The translations under genes were made by a program, and so were the position numbers. A stretch of DNA of 64,000 nt from Acinetobacter sp. XS-4 (lineage in GTDB: Bacteria > Pseudomonadota > Gammaproteobacteria > Pseudomonadales > Moraxellaceae): the NCBI RefSeq assembly GCF_023920705.1, contig NZ_CP094657.1:2976001-3040000 (forward strand). Reading direction: 5' to 3'. Shown piece by piece: positions 1 through 9,280 of the stretch. Positions within the stretch are counted from its first letter, which is position 1; the number at the start of each line of letters is the position of its first letter. A model generated the notes under the pieces. That model searched no databases, had not been told where the DNA came from, and saw nothing but the letters and a program-made list of their open reading frames with translations.

Positions 1-349
1 AAAAAAATAAATAAAAAATTAATAAAACTCCAAACCTAAGAATAAAATTTAAATCAAATAAACTTAAAAACAAATAAAAACAAACATTTAAACCAAACAC
101 AAAATTAAAACATGTGTATTAAACACACGTAATTAAATTTATTTAAAAACAAATAGTTAAATAAAAAAATTACACACCTAGAGAAAAATAAATATTTCTT
201 AAATATAATAATTAACTATTTTTAAAAAAGAAGTGTACAAATTTAACGCCACATAATATTTGCAAATAAAATTATGAAACTTAAATTGAATTTAACACTC
301 TAATTTTTAAAAATCCATTAACATTAGCTTCAGCTGCATACGGGTAACC
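1..349. other. AT-rich non-coding left edge
   Basis: No gene is visible in this stretch. It is dominated by A and T with long A runs and has stops in every frame. It should contain the promoter of the glycosyltransferase gene that follows, but I cannot pick out a convincing -35/-10 pair among so many AT-rich hexamers. The last 30 bases before the ATG are less AT-rich and contain GGGTAACC directly upstream of the start, a poor match to a ribosome binding site. Confidence 0.6.
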
Positions 350-1867
350 ATGTATTATTTTTTAAATATTAATATTGGAAAGTCTTTAACTGGAATTGAA
401 CATTCAGCTTTGGCACGTTTAAGATTATTCAAAGAAATAGATTTGAATCCAATTATCATAACTACTGCATACAACCCCCAATTATCTTTAAACATTTCCA
501 ATTTGGAAGAAAATCATGAAAACTTCCTAAATGTATATGATTATTTCCAGGAAATAGACATTTTTAACAAACCATATAAATTAGAAGATTTCAAAAAAAC
601 AAATCCAGAATACATTTTTGAAAAAACTGCAAATCCCTATGATTATAAAGTATTTCACAAAGGAGAATATATTCTTTATTTACACTGTTTTGAAAATGAA
701 GAATATAACATTTCATATATAAACTATTTTGACTTAAATCGAAAAAAAATTAAACGTGAGATTTTTGATATTCGCGGTTTCAAGAGTAGTGAAATCATCT
801 TAGATAAAAAACAAAATAAAATATGTGAAAAATTCTTTAACACTAATCATGAGGTTTGCATAGAAAAATATTATGACAAAGTTGATAATGAAAAAAATGT
901 TTGTACTTCAATAGTCTTATATCGACAAAATTCACTATATGCTTCATTTTCAAATGAGGAAAGTTTTATTGCATATTGGTTAGATTTATTATGCCAGAAA
1001 AATCAAGAATGTTATTTTTTTATTGATAAAAATAAAATTTTTGCGCCTATTCTTTTAAAAATGAAAAATAAACCAGTTTTAATTTCAATTTTCCACAGTG
1101 TACATACACGTAACCCTCAAGATATTTTAGAGGGTGATTTCAATAGCAATTACAGAAATATTTTGAACAACCCCACAGTATTTAAAAATATTATTGTTTC
1201 AACTCAACAGCAAAAAAATGATTTATTTTTAAGATTTGGTGATTTTTTTTCAATTAATGTAATACCTCCAAGTTATGCAAAAAAAAGAAAGAGAATCTCA
1301 ATTATAGAGCGCAATAAGAATAGAATTATTTCTGTAGGGAGATATTATGTTGAAAAAAGATTAGATCACATGATAAAAGCTATTTCTATAGTAAAAAACA
1401 ATATTCCAAACGTTCAACTTGATTTATACGGATTCGGTGATGCTAGAGATAATTATAAAACTGAAAAAGAACTTAGAAATTTAATTCAAGAATTAAAACT
1501 TGAGGACAATGTTTTTCTGAGAGGTTATAGCACTGATATTTTACGTGAAATCGAAACCTCAACTATCTCACTTATTACTAGCAGCATAGAAGGTTTTTGT
1601 ATTGCTATACTAGATAGTCTTTCATGTGGTACACCTGTAATTTCATACGACATCAAATATGGGCCATCTGATTTGATTAAAAACAATATTAATGGTTATT
1701 TAATTAAAGATAGTGACATTAATAGTTTAGCACAAAAGATAGAGTCTTTATTAACAGATCCAGACCAATATCAATATTTATCACAAGAAGCATATAATAG
1801 TATTAATTATTATTCAGATATTGAAGTAAAAAATCTTTGGAAAAATTTTATATGGAGTTTTAAATAA
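350..1867 (+). CDS. GT4 glycosyltransferase, TarM/GtfA-like
   Basis: A 505-aa retaining GT-B glycosyltransferase. The C-terminal half (about residues 320-490) carries the family-4 pattern: a donor-domain start at RIISVGRYYVEKRLD, a FLRGYS segment, then the EX7E-type motif region EGFCIAILDSLSCGTPV followed by YDIKYGPSDLI, a wording typical of poly(glycerol/ribitol-phosphate) glucosyltransferases and adhesin O-GlcNAc transferases (TagE, TarM, GtfA). The N-terminal half fits the DUF1975-like acceptor domain of those proteins. There is no signal peptide or membrane span, so it should be cytosolic. Its stop overlaps the ATG of the following CapA-like gene (TAATG), so the two are translationally coupled and probably modify the same surface polymer or protein. 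It is extremely AT-rich, a sign of transfer. The acceptor is unknown. Confidence 0.75.
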   Translation: MYYFLNINIGKSLTGIEHSALARLRLFKEIDLNPIIITTAYNPQLSLNISNLEENHENFLNVYDYFQEIDIFNKPYKLEDFKKTNPEYIFEKTANPYDYKVFHKGEYILYLHCFENEEYNISYINYFDLNRKKIKREIFDIRGFKSSEIILDKKQNKICEKFFNTNHEVCIEKYYDKVDNEKNVCTSIVLYRQNSLYASFSNEESFIAYWLDLLCQKNQECYFFIDKNKIFAPILLKMKNKPVLISIFHSVHTRNPQDILEGDFNSNYRNILNNPTVFKNIIVSTQQQKNDLFLRFGDFFSINVIPPSYAKKRKRISIIERNKNRIISVGRYYVEKRLDHMIKAISIVKNNIPNVQLDLYGFGDARDNYKTEKELRNLIQELKLEDNVFLRGYSTDILREIETSTISLITSSIEGFCIAILDSLSCGTPVISYDIKYGPSDLIKNNINGYLIKDSDINSLAQKIESLLTDPDQYQYLSQEAYNSINYYSDIEVKNLWKNFIWSFK

Positions 1868-3669
1868 TGTATTGCGTGCAAAAAATTGATATCCAATCAA
1901 AACTATTAGAGTTTGAGGATGGCGATCCTTCTGCCACCCATAGCTTTGGCTTAGGACCATTACTTATTCTTTTATTAATTTTTCAAAAACTAGAAAAAAG
2001 AGAACTAACACTTGATCAAATATTAAACATAACTGAAATTGTAAAAAAAGAGGCGAAATCTTTAAACAGTATTGGTTATAATAATCAGAATCCTCCTTCT
2101 CTATATCAAGCACTATTAAATCTAATTATTACCTCTTCTCCAGATACAGCATTACTCTTAGCAAATACTATTTTCGAATGTTCAAAAATTAAAACGAGTG
2201 AACACTTTAAAGACATTCTTGATTCACTCAACCTAGATCATACTGTTGCTAAAAATATGACTGGTAGAAAACATTCAAAAATTCCTCAAAGGTTTTCTAT
2301 TAGTGATTTAAAGGAAATTTCTCTATTATTTACTGAACTTCCTCCTGAGCTTAAATATTATCTTAAATTTAGTGATACTTATTATAATAATAAATTTTTA
2401 AATAACAGCTCTTTTTTATTGAAAAACAATAAAGTAGAATATGGTTATTTTTTTGGTGAAAATTCATCAGAGTGTTTTTGTATTATAAAAATTAATGAAA
2501 AATATAAATTAATCATTGTTTCAGGTGCAATTAATGCTTTTCATAGAGATTACTTAGTCGAAAAGGCCATATATGAAACAAAATATACTGAACACTTAAA
2601 ACCATCAATCGATAAAAAATTTAAAAAAAATGAAGTTGTATTAAATTTTATTGGTGATACTTATTTTGGTGAATTTTATAGTAAAAGAAGATTATTACGC
2701 AAAACATATGACACCTTAACTATGGATGGTTATGATCATAGTTTAAATTGTCTACGTACTTTTTTAAATCAGGCCGATTTTAATATAGTAAATCTCGAAG
2801 CCGCATTAGTTAATAAAAGCACTCCTTCTCCACTTCAAGGACTCAAAAAATTTATTCTAGGTGCACGACCTAGCCAGACACTAAATGCTTTAAAAAAAGG
2901 GAATATTCATGCTGTTACCCTAGCAAACAATCATACTGCTGATTTTGGTAACCTAGGTATAAAAAATACAATAGATGAACTTAAGGCACACCATATTCTC
3001 TATTGTGGTGCAGGGATGGATAGTACAGAAGCTAACAAACCAATGAGATTTGAAATTAATGGGAAATATGTAACTATATTTTCAGCGTATTGGTATCGTT
3101 TTAATAATCATCGTATTTTTAAATTTTATGCTACACCATCTAAAAGCGGTGTTAATACTATCGAAGGTGAATTATTAGAAAGTATTCGACTTGAAAGAAA
3201 AACATTTCCAGATAGTTATATTATTGTATTACCGCATTGGGGAGTTGATTTTCTACCAGTACAAAGCTACCAGAGAAATCTCGGCAATCAAATAGTAGAT
3301 GCAGGCGCTGACTTAATTTTAGGTCATGGTCCGCACACAATACAGCAAATCTATAAAACAAAAGATAAACCTATTATATTTAGTATGGGTAATGGTTTTT
3401 TTAATAGTGATGGTGAGTATGACGGATACCCTGACGCAGCTCCTTATGGTTTCATTTCCCAACTTTTGTTTACAACAAATAAATTAATGAAGTTACGATT
3501 ATATCCTATTTATTCAAATAATCGTGATACTAGATGGCAACCTAATTTTGTTAACTCTAATGATTTCAGAAAAGTTTTAGACTATCTATTAAAAGTCAAA
3601 AGTGATTTATCAAATTGGAATATTGTTGAGAATGTAGAAAATCCTTACCTTGAATTAATGATAACCTAA
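1867..3669 (+). CDS. CapA-family protein with N-terminal degenerate transpeptidase-like domain
   Basis: A 600-aa two-domain protein. Residues about 255-590 are a CapA/PgsA-type metallophosphoesterase-fold domain: NFIGDTYFGEF, NLEAAL, a NNHTADFG block, LPHWGVDF and GHGPHTIQQ are all present and in family order, with IFSMGNGFF at the end. CapA proteins act in poly-gamma-glutamate or capsule synthesis at the membrane. Residues about 15-240 follow the layout of D-Ala-D-Ala carboxypeptidases (low-molecular-weight PBPs): a helix at HSFGLGPLL where SxxK is expected, SSPDTA where SxN is expected, and a GRKHSKIPQRFS segment. The SxxK lysine is absent, so this half looks like a non-catalytic relative. 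No clear signal peptide is visible. It is coupled to the upstream glycosyltransferase. The fusion is unusual; the CapA half is firm and the PBP-like half is inference. Confidence 0.7.
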   Translation: MYCVQKIDIQSKLLEFEDGDPSATHSFGLGPLLILLLIFQKLEKRELTLDQILNITEIVKKEAKSLNSIGYNNQNPPSLYQALLNLIITSSPDTALLLANTIFECSKIKTSEHFKDILDSLNLDHTVAKNMTGRKHSKIPQRFSISDLKEISLLFTELPPELKYYLKFSDTYYNNKFLNNSSFLLKNNKVEYGYFFGENSSECFCIIKINEKYKLIIVSGAINAFHRDYLVEKAIYETKYTEHLKPSIDKKFKKNEVVLNFIGDTYFGEFYSKRRLLRKTYDTLTMDGYDHSLNCLRTFLNQADFNIVNLEAALVNKSTPSPLQGLKKFILGARPSQTLNALKKGNIHAVTLANNHTADFGNLGIKNTIDELKAHHILYCGAGMDSTEANKPMRFEINGKYVTIFSAYWYRFNNHRIFKFYATPSKSGVNTIEGELLESIRLERKTFPDSYIIVLPHWGVDFLPVQSYQRNLGNQIVDAGADLILGHGPHTIQQIYKTKDKPIIFSMGNGFFNSDGEYDGYPDAAPYGFISQLLFTTNKLMKLRLYPIYSNNRDTRWQPNFVNSNDFRKVLDYLLKVKSDLSNWNIVENVENPYLELMIT

Positions 3670-3739
3670 ATTCACTATGGTTTTAAAATAACTTATATGA
3701 CATAAGCTATTATATTTAAATAACTTATGTCTATTTTAA

Positions 3740-4090
3740 CAACTATAGTCAATCATCCGAGGATGAATAACCCTACCCGAATCAAAACATTGAGGATACG
3801 GGAACTGCAGACAAAAAAGAAAGAACTGAGCAAAATAATGATGCTCTCATTGGCACACACTGGCCAAACCAAGATGACACAAAACCATCAATCAGCCTAT
3901 GACAATGACAGATCATGACGATCTCGATCAAAAGGTTCATCATGATTATAAGCAATTAGAATAAGATCAAAAATTATTTGTGCAGCACATTCACCTATTA
4001 GTTTGTTCTGTAAGAGACAACTTAAACTCAACTTATCTATTATCCAAAGCAATTAGAATCATTCTTGTTTTAACTATTTCTATTCAAATT
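3740..4090 (+). pseudogene. Decayed second copy of the island right end (3' part of HTH gene)
   Basis: Read against 49840-50262, this stretch repeats the 3' end of the HTH gene located at 49313-50128 and the spacer after it. Shared runs include GAGCAAAAT.ATGATGCTCTC, AAGATGACACA.AACCATC, TAGTTTGTT.TGTAAGA.ACAACTTAAACTCAA and TTATCTATTATCCAAAGC. The open frame left here (3727-3918) is a frame-shifted relic with no start region and no HTH. It marks the right boundary of an older element lying left of the main island. Confidence 0.7.
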
Positions 4091-4128
4091 TTTATATAGG
4101 TTTCTAAGCATTAAAACATTCACATAAA

Positions 4129-4157
4129 AAAAGCCCCTGCTTTTAACAGGGGCTTTT
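4129..4157 (-). terminator. Terminator copy next to attL
   Basis: Perfect 11-bp stem (AAAAGCCCCTG / CAGGGGCTTTT) with a 7-nt loop. Read on the minus strand it is followed by a T run. It occupies the same position relative to the att core as the terminator beyond tRNA-Ser at 50302-50332, so it is the duplicated tRNA terminator carried by the tandem element. Confidence 0.7.
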
Positions 4158-4163
4158 CGAATT

Positions 4164-4177
4164 TGGCGGAAGCGGTG
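4164..4177. other. attL core (tRNA-Ser 3'-end copy)
   Basis: TGGCGGAAGCGGTG is identical to 50340-50353, the last 14 bases of the tRNA-Ser gene read on the plus strand. The identity stops immediately afterwards. The integrase gene begins 150 bp to the right, as expected for the distal attachment site of a tRNA-integrating element. Confidence 0.8.
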
Positions 4178-4294
4178 TCCGTCTAACACCTGTCTCAAAG
4201 CATCCAAAATAATATATTTACACCTTATTTTTCAATACATTATAAAAACAATCATCCATCCCCATCTTGTACAATCCAATCATTTCCAATATTC

Positions 4295-4317
4295 TATGTG
4301 GGTTTTTATGTGGGACA
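4295..4317 (+). repeat. 23-bp terminal repeat, left copy
   Basis: TATGTGGGTTTTTATGTGGGACA occurs here and, exactly, at 50264-50286. Each copy itself contains TATGTGGG twice, 12 bp apart. One copy lies at each island end, close to the att core. This is the arrangement expected of integrase arm-type binding sites. The degenerate block at 4090-4108 (TTTATATAGGTTTCTAAG) looks like the same site decayed in the older tandem end. Confidence 0.6.
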
Positions 4318-4327
4318 AAATCAACCT

Positions 4328-5608
4328 ATGCCAAAGAAAGCTAAAGAACTTTCAGCACTCAGTGTATCAAAATTAAAAGAGAATGGTAGACATGCTGTCG
4401 GTGGTGTTGATGGTCTACATCTACGTATCGTTAATGGTTCCCGAGCTTGGATTTTACGTGTTGCTGTCGGACAACGTTTTGATGATAATGGTAAACAGCA
4501 GGTACACCGCCGTGATATTGGTTTAGGTCCATATCCTGAAGTCTCTTTAGCAGAAGCTAGAGCTAAAGCTCTAGAAATAAAAAAACAGATTCGTAACGGC
4601 ATTGACCCAATAAAACAAAAAAAAGAAAAATTAGAAAGTTTACGCATCCAAAATCATCGTAAAAAATCATTCCGAGAATGTGCCAAAATTGTTATTGCAA
4701 ATAAGTCACGTGAACTGAAGAATGAAAAACATATTGCTCAATGGTCTTCAACTTTAGAAACCTATATTTATCCAACTCTGGGGGATCGTATTATTGGTTC
4801 AATCACTAAAATTGATATTGCCACTGCTCTTGAGTCTATTTGGATTGAAAAGAATGAAACTGCTAAACGTATTCGTGGTCGTTTAGAAACTATCTTTGAT
4901 TATGCTAAAGCTATGGAATATTTTGTTGGAGATAATCCTGCAGCATGGAAAGGTAATTTAGAACCTATTCTTGGTAATTTAAAACAAGAATCTAGACCAC
5001 ATCCATCATTACCATATGTGCAAGTGGCTAGTTTCATTCATGACTTACAACAGCGAAATGGAATTTCTCCCAAAGCTTTAGAATTTGCCATATTAACTGC
5101 TTGTCGCTCGGGTGAGGTATTTGGAGCTTTATGGAAAGAAATCGACTTTAAAAATAAAATCTGGATTATTCCAAAAGAACGAATGAAAGCTGATAAAGAA
5201 CATAGAGTTCCTTTATCTGAAGCAGCTATTAGATTACTTGAACAGCTTTATCAAGAAACTCATCCTCAACCAGATGACTTCATTTTCCCTGCTCCACGCG
5301 GTGGTATGCTGTCAGATATGTCCCTAACTGCTTTGATCAAACGGATGCATGACAAGAAATTAAAAGAAGATGGGATTGGTTATATTGATCCTAAGCAAAA
5401 TCGAGTGATCACGACACATGGTTTCCGTTCAACTTTCCGTGATTGGTCAGCCGATAAAACAGATTACCCTCGTGAAGTCTGTGAGCATGTATTAGCACAC
5501 AAACTACCAGATGAAGTTGAAGCAGCTTACTTACGTGGAGCTTATCTTGAAAAACGTAAAGGTTTAATGGCTGATTGGGCTGAATTCTGCAGTGCACACG
5601 TTAACTAG
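4328..5608 (+). CDS. int: Tyrosine recombinase / site-specific integrase (P4-like)
   Basis: Integrase of the island, 426 aa from the ATG of MPKKAKELSAL; an open frame extends upstream to a GTG but runs through the terminal repeat. The N-terminal domain (about residues 5-100) is the DUF4102 arm-binding type (LHLRIVNGSRAWILRV, DIGLGPYPEVSLAEAR). A core-binding domain follows, and the catalytic domain shows the first Arg in TACRSGEV, the H-x-x-R box in THGFRSTFRDW and the probable tyrosine in AAYLRGAYLEKR. Length and order fit the P4/CP4-57 family that inserts into tRNA 3' ends. It lies just inside attL and reads into the island. It would cut and join the 14-bp core at tRNA-Ser. Confidence 0.93.
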   Translation: MPKKAKELSALSVSKLKENGRHAVGGVDGLHLRIVNGSRAWILRVAVGQRFDDNGKQQVHRRDIGLGPYPEVSLAEARAKALEIKKQIRNGIDPIKQKKEKLESLRIQNHRKKSFRECAKIVIANKSRELKNEKHIAQWSSTLETYIYPTLGDRIIGSITKIDIATALESIWIEKNETAKRIRGRLETIFDYAKAMEYFVGDNPAAWKGNLEPILGNLKQESRPHPSLPYVQVASFIHDLQQRNGISPKALEFAILTACRSGEVFGALWKEIDFKNKIWIIPKERMKADKEHRVPLSEAAIRLLEQLYQETHPQPDDFIFPAPRGGMLSDMSLTALIKRMHDKKLKEDGIGYIDPKQNRVITTHGFRSTFRDWSADKTDYPREVCEHVLAHKLPDEVEAAYLRGAYLEKRKGLMADWAEFCSAHVN

Positions 5609-5669
5609 ACATCATAAAACGAATGCTTCTGCCATCTATTACTGAAGAATTTAAAAGGAAATTACATAA

Positions 5670-5846
5670 ACTAATTTACAGGCTAGTTTACTTAAGAGCT
5701 TTGGCCAATCACCATTCCAGTACCAAAACACTTCCCCCGTAATTCAATTCAGTAAAGGCTGGAAGAATGTCTCTTTGCTGAAATACTATCGTGAATCAAG
5801 TTTTACGGATGATTACTCACAACCTATGTATGGACGTAACTCTTAA
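5670..5846 (+). pseudogene. Possible 3' remnant of an unknown gene
   Basis: This 58-codon stretch is open, ends in TAA, lacks a start codon near its beginning and reads like real protein (FSKGWKNVSLLKYYRESSF, then DDYSQPMYGRNS). It sits in the 530-bp gap between the integrase and the Lamassu-like operon. I do not recognise the family. The rest of the gap (5847-6139) shows no gene; the downstream side of the convergent ATPase gene lies there. Confidence 0.3.
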
Positions 5847-6139
5847 AAGGTGCGACGGTCGACGCCCCTGTCTTAGATCATAACTACTCTCTACTTCTAA
5901 CAATTATTACTACGGTCGGCCAATCTATCAAAGAACTGAACGACTTTTTGGACAATGTTAGAAATGATTCGGTCAATGTGATCTCATTCTTAAACTTATG
6001 TTATAAGTGTGGCCTACCAATTACGATTTCACAAAGCTCTCTTAAGCTAAAAACAGAACCCCAATAGCCTCCATTAACAAGTTCAAACCTTTAAGGCAAC
6101 ACAATCCAAGGAACGATTTAATAGATTCCCCGCTGCTTA

Positions 6140-9100
6140 TTATAAAGAATAGTTGAGGAATGGTTCGACTGACACAGCTACACCAAACTTTTCTAATTGC
6201 AAAAATTTTGACCCCAATATTTGTGTTGGAATTTTGCGTTGGAGTAATTTAAAGAAGTTTTCATCATGCGTTGAAATAATGACTTGTTTGTCAAACTGCA
6301 AGCAAATACTTCGCAGGAGATCAATCGTAGAAAGTATGTTAATGGAGTCCATTGATTGGATTGGATCATCAATCATAATAACGTTAATGGGATTACCCTC
6401 ATCATCCTTCGCATGAAGCGCACTCGCTAGAAATACACTCAAACTAAGAATATTTGTTTGAGCAGCACTAAAATAAAGGATCGGAGATATCAACTCTCCA
6501 GCCCCATCGCTAACTACGATGTTTAGACCGGGCTTATCGGAATCAAAGTCTGCTTTAAACTCTACTTTTTTAAAGGCAGGATGCGGATCTATTTTCCTGT
6601 AGATGGAATTAATAAGATCTTCATAAAAAAAGTTATTAATAAGCATTTTTAGGCTGTCGACAATTTTATTCCTTTCCGCTTTCAGAGTGACATCAACTCG
6701 ATTACGCTGTTCTAGCTGCAGCTCTACATTGGTAAGTTCCTCTTGAAGAGAGATACGTTTAATATAAGGCTTAAACGAAGCCATAAGCTCTAGGAGCAAC
6801 TTAATGCTGTTTAACAGCTTATCAAGCTCTAGAACACGAAGTCGACAATCTTCAACCGCCATTGTTATGAGCCCTTTGACTTTCTCCAAAGTATCTTCAG
6901 GATGAACGATAATAATATTGGATAAGCTCTCATAAAAAGCGTTCACTACCGTTTGGGAACGGGCAAGGCTTACTTCCAAATCATCCTTCTGCAGTTTCAA
7001 ATTAGTAAAATCCACCCATGTGCCATCAGCCATCATTTCCTGCTGCAACAAATTGCACTGGCTAGCTAAGGATTCACTAGCAACTTTATACTTGAGTACT
7101 TCCGCATCAAGCTCATTTTTCTTCACCGAGCAATGCTTTTTGAGGTCTGAAGTAGTAATAGCATTTTCAATTAGATATGTCGTTACTGTAACGTAGACAT
7201 ATTCACTACTTTTTCTCTCCCTTTCAGCAATTAATGCATTCAACTCGGAATCTTTAGATCTGTTCCACTCAGTTACAGATTGAATTTGGGTAGACAATTC
7301 CGCTTGCCGTGCAAGTAGATTCAAACGTTTTGTAGCAAGTTGGCTAAGCTCTGCCTCTACTCTAAGCACTAGCTCATCATTTGAAAGCCCCCAAACTGAC
7401 TTTTCAAGTTCAATGATTCCAACTTCCAAGGTCTTACATTTTGCTTCCAAAGTAGATTTCTCAAACATTGCTTGAGTATGTCTCTCACTAACCTCAGTAA
7501 GCTTTTTACGTAGAATATTGAGCTGCTGAACCTGTGCTTCAACGGCCTGCTGGGTAATCTCTTGAATTTCATCTCTAAGTTCTTTTTGACGCACCAAGGA
7601 GAGTGAAAGCTTTCTAGAATTCTCTAAACTTAATTCAGACAGTAGATTTTGACTCTTAATCTTATCTATCAAAGCCTCTGAAGATGAGTGATGAGTTGTA
7701 CACAAAGGGCAAACATTAGAAGGCTGTATACCAAGATAATCTAAGCCTGTGGCAATCAACCGTTCGTGCTGCTCCATCTGTTCAGTTAAGGCTTTCTGAG
7801 TAGCATAAACAGCCTTATTATGAACTTCAATCAAATCAAGGTCAGCATGACATCTTGTCAATTGCTCAATTTTTTGTTGATCAAAAAGTAAAGCTCCTAC
7901 ATTTCCACCTAATAATAAATTGGATGTAATGTTTAATGCGGAGACCTCTCTTAGCTCACGATTCAATTCGTCTAACTGGATATTGTCTACCTGAATAGTA
8001 ATTTCTTTAGCGATGATTTGTTGCCTTAGAATACTAATCTGAGCTCGGTGGCTCGTAAGTGAGATATAGACTGGTCCAGCATTGTCGACAGAATTTCTTA
8101 ATAGCAAAGCTCTATCGTCAACAATCTTAAGCTCGCTGTTCAATTCACTTAGTTGCTGTTCAAGACTTGTAAGGTTGATAGAGCTTTTGGAACGTTCTTC
8201 GGTTAGCTCCTTTTGGATTGTGAATAATTCGTGAAGACGTGACTCAGTTATTAAAAAAGTCTCTGTGTTCTCAGCGATTTCAAGAAGACGAGTCAGAAGA
8301 GCATATGCTTGTTTTTGATCCGTCACACATTTTTCGTACGAGCCAAAAAGCATCTGATACTTGTCTGCATCGGCAACCCCCTTCTGTAGCCTAGAAAGCT
8401 GAGTTCTTTGCTCTACTTGATAGTGGATATGGCGCTCTATTTCAGGTATTTTTGTTAACCCGTCTGCTAGCACTTCTGATGTTTTGGTCTTCGCATGGAG
8501 TAACGTGTTCAGTTCATGCTGTCGCGATACAAGGCTAGCGTTAAGTCGATATTCGCTCTGAGATGAAAATCTTTCATCAGCTAATATAATATTCTCACCC
8601 GCAGCATTAAGTTCAGCCGCGACTGTATTGAAATGCTCGAATACAGAAAGATTTATCGGTTGTTTTAACTCTTCAATAAGCGACTCACGTTTCTTATTAA
8701 GAACACTCAACTCCGCATTATTATCACTGATAAGTACTGATAACTCCTTGCGAGCTATCTCAATATCACCACCAAAGCTTCCCATGAATTTGGCATATCG
8801 CTCTTGAGGCTTTGCTTCTCTGAGAAATCTATCAATCTCATCCTGGCTCAAAACAACACGTCGAAAAAACTCATTTCTCCGTTGACTCTTATGGCCAAAA
8901 CTTAAGTCCCGCCCATTCGCTCGAAGTTTCGGAAGTTCATTCTCAAAAGGGATAGGTCTAGTAGTAGATACCACAACCTTTGTAATTACTTGTTTATCGG
9001 CGTATTTGTTACGTAGAATTTTTTGACCTTCATTAGGGTCCTTAGTAGACTTAGCCGCACTCTCAAAGTTAGATTTATTATATTCCCCTCCAAGCCTTTC

Positions 9101-9280
9101 CAAATGGTTGGTAACAGCCCATTCCACAGCATCGTAAAAGGAGCTTTTACCAAAACCATTTGGCGCATAAATCGCAACAAAGTTTGAAGGAATATCTCCT
9201 TCAATCGTAAAATCAAAAGTTCCTTCTGACTTTGATTTGTAGGCACGAAATGCCTCAATCTCAACTTTTTTAATTTTCAT
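6140..9280 (-). CDS. SMC/Rad50-like ATPase of a Lamassu / ABC-3C type defence system (LmuB-like)
   Basis: A 1046-aa coiled-coil ABC ATPase. The Walker A is at about residues 38-47 (APNGFGKSSF) after an N-terminal KKVEIEAFRAY start. Two long coiled-coil arms flank a zinc-hook-like CPLC near residue 522. The C-terminal part has the Walker B (NVIMIDDPIQSMDS) and H-loop (VIISTHDENF). This is the Rad50/SMC layout used by Lamassu LmuB and by the ABC ATPase of ABC-three-component systems, where it is thought to sense unusual DNA ends or structures and license an effector. The gene is last in a minus-strand operon of four and overlaps the end of the small middle gene by 11 bp. Inside this operon it is far more likely a defence sensor than housekeeping SbcC, which would pair with SbcD. 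Family certain, system assignment probable. Confidence 0.8.
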   Translation of the reverse strand: MKIKKVEIEAFRAYKSKSEGTFDFTIEGDIPSNFVAIYAPNGFGKSSFYDAVEWAVTNHLERLGGEYNKSNFESAAKSTKDPNEGQKILRNKYADKQVITKVVVSTTRPIPFENELPKLRANGRDLSFGHKSQRRNEFFRRVVLSQDEIDRFLREAKPQERYAKFMGSFGGDIEIARKELSVLISDNNAELSVLNKKRESLIEELKQPINLSVFEHFNTVAAELNAAGENIILADERFSSQSEYRLNASLVSRQHELNTLLHAKTKTSEVLADGLTKIPEIERHIHYQVEQRTQLSRLQKGVADADKYQMLFGSYEKCVTDQKQAYALLTRLLEIAENTETFLITESRLHELFTIQKELTEERSKSSINLTSLEQQLSELNSELKIVDDRALLLRNSVDNAGPVYISLTSHRAQISILRQQIIAKEITIQVDNIQLDELNRELREVSALNITSNLLLGGNVGALLFDQQKIEQLTRCHADLDLIEVHNKAVYATQKALTEQMEQHERLIATGLDYLGIQPSNVCPLCTTHHSSSEALIDKIKSQNLLSELSLENSRKLSLSLVRQKELRDEIQEITQQAVEAQVQQLNILRKKLTEVSERHTQAMFEKSTLEAKCKTLEVGIIELEKSVWGLSNDELVLRVEAELSQLATKRLNLLARQAELSTQIQSVTEWNRSKDSELNALIAERERKSSEYVYVTVTTYLIENAITTSDLKKHCSVKKNELDAEVLKYKVASESLASQCNLLQQEMMADGTWVDFTNLKLQKDDLEVSLARSQTVVNAFYESLSNIIIVHPEDTLEKVKGLITMAVEDCRLRVLELDKLLNSIKLLLELMASFKPYIKRISLQEELTNVELQLEQRNRVDVTLKAERNKIVDSLKMLINNFFYEDLINSIYRKIDPHPAFKKVEFKADFDSDKPGLNIVVSDGAGELISPILYFSAAQTNILSLSVFLASALHAKDDEGNPINVIMIDDPIQSMDSINILSTIDLLRSICLQFDKQVIISTHDENFFKLLQRKIPTQILGSKFLQLEKFGVAVSVEPFLNYSL

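Noticed and set aside
3727..3918. 63-codon frame as a real gene
   Set aside because: Its DNA is a decayed copy of the HTH gene's 3' part in a shifted frame; treated as a pseudogene remnant.
4321..4647. Minus-strand open frame of 108 codons inside the integrase gene
   Set aside because: It is a shadow of the integrase reading frame, has no ribosome site and shows low-complexity, cysteine-rich wording.
8986..9264. 92-codon minus-strand frame inside the SMC-like ATPase gene
   Set aside because: Overlaps the Walker A coding part of the real gene in another frame; no start signal and no protein-like pattern.
6140..9280. Housekeeping SbcC
   Set aside because: No SbcD partner is present; the gene is embedded in a four-gene overlapping operon with a protease and an MBL protein that fits Lamassu/ABC-3C.
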